NCBI GenBank assembly: GCA_035555975.1
Contig: DATMFV010000093.1
Span: forward strand, 77,904 to 141,903
Source of the DNA: DATMFV01 sp035555975
GTDB lineage: Bacteria; Verrucomicrobiota; Verrucomicrobiia; Chthoniobacterales; Chthoniobacteraceae
DNA length: 64,000 bases
Reading direction: 5' to 3'
The notes beneath the pieces were generated by a model. That model did no database searches. It had not been told where the DNA came from and saw only the letters and a list, made by a program, of their open reading frames with translations. Positions 57,808 through 64,000 of the stretch are shown one piece after another. The translations under genes and the position numbers were made by a program. Every line of letters begins with the position of its first letter. Within the stretch, counting starts at the first letter, position 1.

Positions 57808-60024
57808 TTACAAACTCGGCTTGGCAATCCGCTTGCGCCCTTTGCTCCCCGCGCCTTTCTTCGCCCCCGCCTTCTTTTTGGCGGCGGAGGGGTAGGGACG
57901 GCGTTTCGGTTCGATCTTGTCGAGCCCGGTGCCGCTTTTGAGTTCGTTGATCTGGTCGCGCAGGATGGCGGCGCGCTCGTATTCCATGTTGCCCGCGGCC
58001 TGCATCATCTCGGTTTCGAGTTCGCGGAGCAGTTCGCTTAGATCAAAACCCGCGCCCTCTTCCTGCACCACGGAGGCTTCGATCTCACGGCCTTTCAGGA
58101 TGGTATGCAGGCTCTCCTGCACCGCCCGTTGCACGCTGCGCGGGGTGATCCCGTGCTTCTGGTTGTAAGCCATCTGCCGCTTGCGGCGGTATTCGGTGAC
58201 GGCGATCAGCTTCGCCATGCTTTGCGTCACGGTATCGGCAAAGAGATAGACTTCGCCGTTGACATGGCGCGCGGCGCGGCCCGCGGTCTGGATGAGCGAA
58301 GTCTGCGAACGGAGGTAGCCTTCCTTGTCGGCGTCGAGGATGACGACCAGCGAGACTTCCGGCAGGTCGAGCCCTTCCCGCAGCAGGTTGATGCCGACGA
58401 GGATGTCAAACTCCGCCGCGCGCAATGCCCGCAGGATTTCGACCCGCTCGATGGTATCGATGTCGGAATGAAGGTAGCGAACTTTCAGGCCGACTTCGCG
58501 CAGGTAATCGGTGAGATCTTCCGCGGTCCGTTTGGTGAGCGTGGTGACCAGCACGCGCTGGTCACGCTCCACCCGCTGGCGGCAAAGCTCGATCGTTTCG
58601 TCGATCTGGTGCTGCAACGGGCGGACGGTGATCTCGGGGTCGAGCAACCCGGTCGGGCGGATGATCTGCTCGACCACCAGCCGCGCGCCCGGCGTGGTCA
58701 CGTCAAATGCCTCGACCGGCTGGTCGGTGGACGAGACCCGTTGAAGTGTCGGGACCGGCAGGGTATTTTCCGGGAGCGGATCGCGCTTCGGGTCGATGTA
58801 ACCGGCATTGCCGACGATGCTGTTACGCATCTCGAACGGCGACGGCGTGGCCGAGACGTAGAGAAGCTGGTGGGTCATCTCCATGAACTCGGGGAAATTG
58901 AGCGGGCGGTTGTCCATCGCGCTCGGGAGGCGGAAGCCGTACTCGACCAGCACGTTTTTGCGCGAACGGTCGCCCTCGTACATCCCGCCGATCTGCGGGA
59001 CCGTAGCGTGCGATTCGTCGATGACGCACAAAAAATCGCGCGGGAAGAAGTCGAGCAAGGTGTAGGGGCGCGAACCGGGGGGACGCCCGGTCAGGTGGCG
59101 CGAGTAGTTTTCAATGCCGCTGCAGAAACCCATCTCCTGCATCATCTCCATGTCGAATTCGGTCCGCATCTTGAGCCGTTGCGCTTCGAGCAGTTTCCCC
59201 TGGTTGGCAAACCAGGCGAGCCGTTCGTCGAGTTCGGTGCGGATCGTCCCGATGGCGGTGCGCAGCTTGTCGTGCGGGGTGACGAATTGCTTGGCCGGGT
59301 AGAGGGTCGCCATGGTCAGCCGTGCGATCACCTGGCCGGTGAGCGGGTCGAAGGTGGTGATCCGGTCGATCTCGTCGCCGAAAAACTCGACGCGTAACCC
59401 CTCTTCGTCGGCGCTGGCGGGGTAGATTTCGACCACATCGCCGCGGACGCGGAATTTCCCCCGGGTAAAGGCAATGTCGTTACGTTCGTAGAGCATGTCG
59501 ACCAGCCGGGTCAGGACCGCTTCGCGCGTGATCTGCTGCCCCATCTTGAGGGTGAGCAGCATGTTCTGGTAATCCTCGGGCGAACCCAGGCCGTAGATGC
59601 ACGAGACACTGGCGATGACGATCACGTCGCGCCGCGAGAGGAGCGACGAGGTGGTCGAAAGCCGCAGGCGCTCGATCTCTTCGTTGATCGACGAATCCTT
59701 CTCAATGTAGGTGTCGGTACGCGGGATGTACGCCTCCGGCTGGTAGTAGTCGAAGTACGAGACGAAGTATTCGACGGCGTTGTCGGGGAAAAACTGCTTG
59801 AACTCGCTGTAAAGCTGCGCGGCGAGCGTCTTGTTGTGGGCGATGACGAGGGTGGGGCGGTCGACCGCTTCGATGACGTTGGAAACCGTGAAGGTCTTGC
59901 CCGAACCGGTGACGCCGAGAAGCGTCTGGTGCCGATTCCCCGCGTTGATGGAACGGGCGAGCTTGGCGATCGCCTGCGCCTGATCGCCCATCGGCCGGTA
60001 TTGAGAGGAGAGTTGGAACGCCAT
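57808..60024 (-). CDS. uvrB: Excinuclease ABC subunit B
   Basis: A 738-residue DNA repair helicase-like protein that verifies damage in nucleotide excision repair with UvrA and UvrC. Walker A is GVTGSGKT (37-44), the beta-hairpin is YFDYYQPEAYIP (90-101), with SCIYGLGSPEDY, the DESH box (VIDESHATVPQIGG), and a C-terminal UVR motif (ETEMMQAAGNMEYERAAILR). It ends in a Lys/Ala-rich tail (AAKKKAGAKKGAGSKGRKR), which is unusual in length. ATG 60024 gives the usual MAFQL start; an in-frame upstream start seven codons earlier is less likely. Confidence 0.97.
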   Translation of the reverse strand: MAFQLSSQYRPMGDQAQAIAKLARSINAGNRHQTLLGVTGSGKTFTVSNVIEAVDRPTLVIAHNKTLAAQLYSEFKQFFPDNAVEYFVSYFDYYQPEAYIPRTDTYIEKDSSINEEIERLRLSTTSSLLSRRDVIVIASVSCIYGLGSPEDYQNMLLTLKMGQQITREAVLTRLVDMLYERNDIAFTRGKFRVRGDVVEIYPASADEEGLRVEFFGDEIDRITTFDPLTGQVIARLTMATLYPAKQFVTPHDKLRTAIGTIRTELDERLAWFANQGKLLEAQRLKMRTEFDMEMMQEMGFCSGIENYSRHLTGRPPGSRPYTLLDFFPRDFLCVIDESHATVPQIGGMYEGDRSRKNVLVEYGFRLPSAMDNRPLNFPEFMEMTHQLLYVSATPSPFEMRNSIVGNAGYIDPKRDPLPENTLPVPTLQRVSSTDQPVEAFDVTTPGARLVVEQIIRPTGLLDPEITVRPLQHQIDETIELCRQRVERDQRVLVTTLTKRTAEDLTDYLREVGLKVRYLHSDIDTIERVEILRALRAAEFDILVGINLLREGLDLPEVSLVVILDADKEGYLRSQTSLIQTAGRAARHVNGEVYLFADTVTQSMAKLIAVTEYRRKRQMAYNQKHGITPRSVQRAVQESLHTILKGREIEASVVQEEGAGFDLSELLRELETEMMQAAGNMEYERAAILRDQINELKSGTGLDKIEPKRRPYPSAAKKKAGAKKGAGSKGRKRIAKPSL

Positions 60025-60082
60025 GGTGCAGCAAAATCCCAACATAGGGGCATTTCCTCTCCGTGTCGAATGACGAAAAGGA

Positions 60083-60137
60083 GGGGGTCAGTCAACAAAT
60101 CTTGACAAAATCTGTCAAGATTTGCTGCCTGACCCCC
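60083..60137. repeat. 55-bp REP-like hairpin between wrbA and uvrB
   Basis: A 25-base arm starting GGGGGTCAG and ending ATCTTGACA pairs with its complement across the loop AAATC, with only two mismatches near the middle. It lies seven bases after the wrbA stop. The GGGGTCAG / CTGACCCC ends and CTTGACA core look like the short palindromes spread by REP-associated tyrosine transposases, an inference from memory. It could also end wrbA transcription, but no T-run follows. Confidence 0.75.
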
Positions 60138-60144
60138 AAAAGCT

Positions 60145-60744
60145 TTACGGATGGAGCTTTTTCGCGATCGTGGCGACGTGGTTCCCCTGAAACCGGGCCA
60201 TCGAGAGTTCCTTTTCGCTCGGTTGGCGCGAGCCGTCGGCCCCGGCGATGGTGGCCGCGCCCCATGGGGAGCCGCCTTTGAGTTCGCTGATGTCGGCCAG
60301 TTCCGGGCACGAATACGGCAGGCCGACGTAGACCATGCCGTGGTGGATCAATGTGGTGAGGAAGGTGATGATCGTGCTTTCGTTGCCGCCGCCGGTGCCG
60401 GTGCTGGTGAAGATGCTGCCGACCTTGCCGATCAGTTCCCCTTTGACCCAGAGGCTGCCGGTCTGGTCGAGGAAGTTGCGCATCTGCGCGGTCATGTTGC
60501 CGAAGCGGGTGGGGGAGCCGAAGATGATCGCGTCGTAGTCGCCGAGTTCCTTCGGGTCGGCCACCGGCGCGGCCTGGTCGAGCTTCACGCCGGCTTGCTT
60601 GGCGACATCGGGCGGCATCGTTTCGGGGACGCGCTTGAGGGTCACTTCGACCCCCTCCACGGTGCGCGCGCCTTCGGCAATGGCGTGGGCGAGGGTTTCA
60701 ACGTGGCCGTAGGAGGAGTAGTAGAGGACGAGGAGTTTGGTCAT
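60145..60744 (-). CDS. wrbA: NAD(P)H:quinone oxidoreductase, WrbA type
   Basis: A 199-residue flavodoxin-like enzyme that reduces quinones by two electrons and protects against redox stress. It begins KLLVLYYSSYGHVETLAHAI, the FMN phosphate-binding loop, and has DAIIFGSPTRFGNMTAQM and FTSTGTGGGNESTIITFL, typical of WrbA. Length is normal. It lies 41 bases downstream of the pirin gene on the same strand, so they are probably one operon, possibly controlled by the divergent LysR regulator. Confidence 0.95.
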   Translation of the reverse strand: MTKLLVLYYSSYGHVETLAHAIAEGARTVEGVEVTLKRVPETMPPDVAKQAGVKLDQAAPVADPKELGDYDAIIFGSPTRFGNMTAQMRNFLDQTGSLWVKGELIGKVGSIFTSTGTGGGNESTIITFLTTLIHHGMVYVGLPYSCPELADISELKGGSPWGAATIAGADGSRQPSEKELSMARFQGNHVATIAKKLHP

Positions 60745-60785
60745 GATGTTTTTGGGTTGGTTTGATCAAATAAAAAGGGAGCGTT

Positions 60786-61502
60786 TCAGGCGAGATCAAA
60801 GAGGAGCGCCTCGGCTGGTTCGGTGGTGGTGAAGGTGACGGTGCCGGGGATTTCGGTACTCGCTCCGTCACCGGCGTAGAGGGCGATGCCGTCCACCTCC
60901 AGCGCACCGCGTGCGACTTGCAGCCACGCCCCGCGCCCTTCGCGCACGGAATGGGCGACCGCCTGCCCGGGTTCGAGCAGAAGGCGGTAAACCTCCGCAT
61001 CCTGCCGGATGAGCGCGGAGTTTTCACGACCATCGGGGGAGATGACGAGCACCTTGGGCGCACCGGCCTGCTCCGGTTGCGGCTGCCATTCGGTGTAAGA
61101 GGGCTTGAGCCCCCGCCGGCGCGGTTCGATCCAGATTTGAAGGAAATGGAGCGCGTCGGTCCGGCTCGGGTTGAATTCGCTGTGGGAGACGCCGTGGCCC
61201 GCGCCCATCAACTGGATCTGCCCGGGCCGGAGTTCCCGACCGTTGCCGAGGCTGTCCCGGTGCCGCAGTCCGCCTTCGAGCACGTAGCTGAAGATCTCCA
61301 TGTCGCGGTGAGGATGCGTGCCAAAGCCCATCCCGGGCTTCACGCGATCTTCGTTGATGACCCGCAGGGAGCGAAAGCCGGTGTGCGCCGGGTCGTAATA
61401 ACTGGCAAAGGAAAAAGTGTGGCGGGAGTCGAGCCAGCCGAGATCGGCATGGCCCCGTTCAGCGGCCCGGCGGACGAGCCAGGTGGTTTGCGTCGTTTTC
61501 AT
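60786..61502 (-). CDS. Pirin family protein
   Basis: A 238-residue bicupin. The metal ligands expected in pirins are H63 and H65 (GTHPHRDMEIFSYV), H107 and E109 (GVSHSEFNPS). Bacterial pirins such as YhhW act as quercetin dioxygenases or redox-linked regulators; the exact role here is unknown. The start is ATG 61502, which gives a normal pirin N terminus; the much longer open frame is the shadow of the LysR gene. The pirin-wrbA pair fits a response to quinones or electrophiles. Confidence 0.94.
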   Translation of the reverse strand: MKTTQTTWLVRRAAERGHADLGWLDSRHTFSFASYYDPAHTGFRSLRVINEDRVKPGMGFGTHPHRDMEIFSYVLEGGLRHRDSLGNGRELRPGQIQLMGAGHGVSHSEFNPSRTDALHFLQIWIEPRRRGLKPSYTEWQPQPEQAGAPKVLVISPDGRENSALIRQDAEVYRLLLEPGQAVAHSVREGRGAWLQVARGALEVDGIALYAGDGASTEIPGTVTFTTTEPAEALLFDLA

Positions 61503-61589
61503 GCTGTTATCATGCCAGTCGGCTTCCGATGACGCCAATGCCATGAAGTTGACCTGAGCCAACCTTATCCTTATACCTCCAAACTCATC

Positions 61590-62525
61590 ATGATCGACCT
61601 CCGACGCCTGCGTTACTTCGTCGCCGTGGCTGAAAACGGCAACATCAGTAAGGCGGCCCAGAAAATCTTCCTGACCCAGCCGGCCTTGAGCCGCCAGATC
61701 AAGGCGCTGGAGGACGAGGTCGGGCTGCTGTTGCTGGAGCGGCAGGCGCATTCGGTCCGGCTCACCCCGGCGGGGGAGGCGTTGCTGGGCGAAGCGCGGA
61801 CGTTGTTGCGACAGGCGGAAGAGGCGCTGGAACGGGTGCGGGCGTGCGCCCAGGGGTTGCGCCTGCGGATCGGCTACGCCCCTTCGCTGGTGAGCGGCTG
61901 GTTCTCCGGCGCGGTCGAAAGCTTTGTGCAGAAACATCCCCGGGTGCGGATCGAACTCTTCGACCTCTCCAGCCGCGAGATGCTTTCGGGGCTGGAGGCG
62001 GGAACGCTCGACGTGGCGTTGACCGTCGCGCCGCAGCGGGAGACGCGAGGCCTGCATTGGACGCCGCTCGCCGGGTTGTCGTGGCAACTGGCGGTCCACC
62101 ATCGCCACCCGCTCGCCGCGCTCCGGAAAGTGACCGCTGAACAGCTCGCCCGGGAACCGCTGCTGGTTTTCTGCCAGCGCGACTATCCCGAATACTGGAG
62201 CGCGATCACCTCCTGGCTGCGCGAACAGGGGCAAACCCCGGCGGTGGCAGGAGAATACGACGGGATCACGAGCCTCTTTGCCGCCGTTGAGTCGAGGCTC
62301 GGCGTGGCGGTGGTGAGTTCTCACGCCGCCGACCTGCTCCCGGACCGCCTTCGCCTGAAACCGCTTTCCAAAGCCCCGAAACCGCTGAAGATCGCCGCAG
62401 GGTACCAGGAAGGGCGCGCTTCGGAAAAGCCGCTGGCGGTGCTGGTGGAGGAGTTGCGCCACGCGGCGAAACCGGGGTCAAAAAGGTTAAGCGGTTTAAC
62501 GACTCTTGGCGGTGGCGAAGGTTAA
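61590..62525 (+). CDS. LysR family transcriptional regulator
   Basis: A 311-residue regulator. The N-terminal helix-turn-helix is classical (MIDLRRLRYFVAVAENGNIS, KAAQKIFLTQPALSRQIKAL, EDEVGLLLLERQAHSVRLTP). The remaining 220 residues form the periplasmic-binding-type effector domain (RIGYAPSLVSGWFSGAVESF, GLHWTPLAGLSWQLAVHHRH). It is divergent from the pirin-wrbA pair with 87 bases between starts, the standard arrangement for a LysR controlling its neighbour, probably in response to a quinone or aromatic. Its 3' end overlaps the convergent M14-like gene by four bases. Confidence 0.95.
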   Translation: MIDLRRLRYFVAVAENGNISKAAQKIFLTQPALSRQIKALEDEVGLLLLERQAHSVRLTPAGEALLGEARTLLRQAEEALERVRACAQGLRLRIGYAPSLVSGWFSGAVESFVQKHPRVRIELFDLSSREMLSGLEAGTLDVALTVAPQRETRGLHWTPLAGLSWQLAVHHRHPLAALRKVTAEQLAREPLLVFCQRDYPEYWSAITSWLREQGQTPAVAGEYDGITSLFAAVESRLGVAVVSSHAADLLPDRLRLKPLSKAPKPLKIAAGYQEGRASEKPLAVLVEELRHAAKPGSKRLSGLTTLGGGEG

Positions 62526-63691
62526 GCGCGGTTGAGGTATTTTGTCAAAGCGTGGAAGAGGTCGGCCCCAAGCTGCCGGGCCGAAGCGGGCGTCACCACC
62601 ACGCCCTCGGCATCGGCGTAGGGCACTTCCAGCGTGGTGACGATCTCCGCTTCCTTGAACGTGGACACTCCCCACGTTGCGGCGGAGATGCCGGCGGAAT
62701 AGTTGCCTGCCGTGTTCCAGTCCTTGCCAAAGTGCAGGACCCCTTCTGTGTGAAGCCGGATGGGGCCGGTTGCGCTCCGTTGGAAAACGGCGGCGAAGGC
62801 GTCCTGCTTCTGTTCCATCGAAGCCACGTTGCTGCCCACCATGTAAAAGCGGTTGTTCCATGGCCCGTGGACCATTGGACAATGGAAGTCGAAGAACGCG
62901 TTGACGGGGCCCGGCTCGTCGCGGGCGAGATTCATGAGGGCGGCCACTTCCAGGTAGATCGGGTCGGTGCCGTAATCGCGGTTATGGTCATGCGGCGCAC
63001 GGAATTTCCCCTGGTCTCCTTCCTCGACGCCATCCTTGTCCATGAAAGGAATCGCAAGGATCCGGTGGCTCTGACGAAAATTTTGCGCAGTAGCATCCTC
63101 TCCCAAGGCCGCTTCAAGAAAGCCTTCAAGCGTGTAGCTTGCCATTGATTCACAGCAGTGATGCCGCGCCGTTAATAGAACTGTCCCGGAGGGCTCCGCG
63201 TCGGGGTCTTGAACCGTGAGCCGTTCCACGGAACGCCCCGTCCGGCTCCGGCACAGTTCCGACAGGTTGAGGGCGGCGTTTCCGCGATGCCGCTCCATCC
63301 ACGCGCAGAGATGGCTCTCCAGATAGGGTGGGCAGAAGGCATAGCGCACCTCCTCCTCGCCCTCCTTTACCGGCGGGAGGGTAAAGGCATACTCCACCAG
63401 GTCTTTGTTGCCTGCGACGCGTTCTTCGCTCACCTGTTGCCCTCCAAGCCATTGCCACGTTCGTCCGCCGTCTCGGCTGATCGCCGGGCCATGTGTGGCG
63501 ATGCAATCGCGATCTGAGAAAACCGCGGTCAGCGGCTCGCAATTTTGTGCGCGAAAATTCCAGTAGAACCACCGGGAACCTTCCTGCATGTGGCGAAAGT
63601 CGGGAGCCAGCCAGACCCGGCCCCCTTCGGAGCGTTCCAGCACGATATTACCACCGGGATGATCTGCGAAAAGAGGAAGCAGGGGAGGCAT
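62522..63691 (-). CDS. M14-like zinc carboxypeptidase
   Basis: A 389-residue protein with no signal peptide. An N-terminal beta-sandwich (GGNIVLERSEGGRVWLAPDF, GSRWFYWNFRAQNC) is of the type found before cytosolic carboxypeptidase domains. The peptidase part has the zinc motif H178-x2-E181 (LLTARHHCCESM), HNRDYG around 236-241 (substrate-binding Asn/Arg), the third ligand H270 (FFDFHCP) and a late Glu (VTTLEVPYADAEG) as the candidate catalytic residue. These support an M14 peptidase acting in the cytoplasm; the substrate is unknown. ATG 63691 gives a natural beginning just before the sandwich. Confidence 0.8.
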   Translation of the reverse strand: MPPLLPLFADHPGGNIVLERSEGGRVWLAPDFRHMQEGSRWFYWNFRAQNCEPLTAVFSDRDCIATHGPAISRDGGRTWQWLGGQQVSEERVAGNKDLVEYAFTLPPVKEGEEEVRYAFCPPYLESHLCAWMERHRGNAALNLSELCRSRTGRSVERLTVQDPDAEPSGTVLLTARHHCCESMASYTLEGFLEAALGEDATAQNFRQSHRILAIPFMDKDGVEEGDQGKFRAPHDHNRDYGTDPIYLEVAALMNLARDEPGPVNAFFDFHCPMVHGPWNNRFYMVGSNVASMEQKQDAFAAVFQRSATGPIRLHTEGVLHFGKDWNTAGNYSAGISAATWGVSTFKEAEIVTTLEVPYADAEGVVVTPASARQLGADLFHALTKYLNRA

Positions 63692-63769
63692 GCAGCCTTA
63701 TCCTCGGAAAACTCCACCCGGCAGACAAGCCGATTATCGACAAAGGCCGCGGGCAGGGTGTGATTAAAA
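63692..63769. other. Short region upstream of the M14-like gene
   Basis: About 80 bases ahead of the carboxypeptidase start; presumably holds its promoter. A minus-strand frame here reads a short stretch resembling a beta-strand segment (VDNRLVCRVEFSEDK) but is out of frame with the peptidase and breaks up in the repeat beyond. I see no supported gene. Confidence 0.4.
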
Positions 63770-64000
63770 GTGGTATCAGCAAGGGAATAGCCCGGAGGGC
63801 TTACAGCGGGGAAGCCGGGGGTCGAGCGAAGCGACACCCCCGGGCTATTGGATTCCCCTATCATCGACCCCGAACGGGGTCGCAGAAAAAGGGACCTTAC
63901 CCCAAGACGATCCGCTGCGACCCTTTCAGGGTCGATTTCTCTCCCACCGGGTTCTCCGGGGGTGGCGCGCTCTCGCGCTTACCCCCGGCTGCCCCGCTTG
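63770..64000. repeat. Second type of palindromic repeat cluster, cut by the right edge
   Basis: A run of hairpins unlike those at 2633 and 41102. It has GAATAGCCCGG facing CCGGGCTATT across an inner hairpin GGGGGTCGAGCGAAGCGACA-CCCCC, then CGACCCCGAACGGGGTCG, then GCGACCCTTTCAGGGTCG, and GGCGCGCTCTCGCGCTTACC. The core words are CGACCC and GGGTCG. It continues past the window edge, so the full size is unknown. Intergenic position and structure fit a REP/BIME-like element. Confidence 0.7.

Noticed and set aside
63529..63864. Possible frameshifted N terminus of the M14-like gene
   Set aside because: A short stretch in another frame looked beta-strand-like, but the peptidase frame already has a complete N-terminal sandwich from its own ATG, and the other frame runs into the repeat cluster.
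1..64000. tRNA, rRNA, CRISPR, prophage or integrative element
   Set aside because: Intergenic regions were read for cloverleaf-like sequences, repeat-spacer arrays, integrases and phage genes; none was seen.

Overview
The window is about 64 kb of high-GC DNA, roughly 60-65% by eye. It encodes about 42 genes and no rRNA, tRNA or CRISPR array that I can recognise. The gene content suggests a Gram-negative member of the PVC group, most likely Verrucomicrobiota of an Opitutales type. Reasons: three PEP-CTERM-tailed beta-strand-rich exported proteins, four prepilin-like H-X9-DG proteins, TonB/ExbBD with a TonB-dependent receptor, an ECF sigma factor fused to ankyrin repeats, and many polysaccharide-degradation proteins with their own AraC/LacI/GntR regulators. 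No marker gene such as 16S rRNA is present, so the placement is inference.

Layout. 1-2.5 kb: cysJ (3' end) and cysI, assimilatory sulfite reduction, ended by a terminator and a complex palindromic repeat. 3.0-5.0 kb: exbB-exbD-tonB operon. 5.0-14.5 kb: locus A, six minus-strand genes (PEP-CTERM protein, Gfo/Idh oxidoreductase, H-X9-DG pseudopilin-like protein, DUF4091-like glycoside hydrolase, CBM9-like protein, unknown exported protein) divergent from an AraC regulator. 14.7-17.2 kb: ZnuD-like TonB receptor with a small His-rich exported protein. 17.4-18.9 kb: HTTM-family membrane protein. 18.9-22.4 kb: prpB-prpC-prpD, the methylcitrate cycle for propionyl-CoA. 22.6-26.2 kb: AI-2E-type permease and the ECF-sigma/TM/ankyrin fusion. 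26.2-39.7 kb: locus B, led by a GntR regulator and carrying a PEP-CTERM protein, a polysaccharide-deacetylase-like protein, GH4, an H-X9-DG protein, a DUF4838 protein, GH28, an M28-like peptidase and a second GntR. 39.8-44.3 kb: pfkA, priA, lytic transglycosylase. 44.2-51.7 kb: locus C (LacI, PEP-CTERM, H-X9-DG, giant LamG protein, with a MITE inserted). 51.7-57.8 kb: locus D (AraC, HEAT/GH2-N-like protein, LamG/glycosidase-like protein, H-X9-DG). 57.8-64 kb: uvrB, wrbA, pirin with a divergent LysR, an M14-like carboxypeptidase, and a second type of palindromic repeat at the right edge.

How it fits together. Loci A-D look like four substrate-specific glycan-use cassettes built on one plan. 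Each has a one-component sugar-type regulator, exported hydrolase or binding proteins and one pseudopilin-like H-X9-DG protein; three of the four also have a PEP-CTERM surface protein. None has a SusC/SusD pair, and no pilus assembly gene is nearby. This repeated combination is the strongest candidate for an under-described system here. The second is the membrane-tethered sigma factor with a long ankyrin domain. The rest is ordinary housekeeping (sulfur assimilation, propionate use, glycolysis, replication restart, nucleotide excision repair), interrupted by REP-like palindromes and one MITE.
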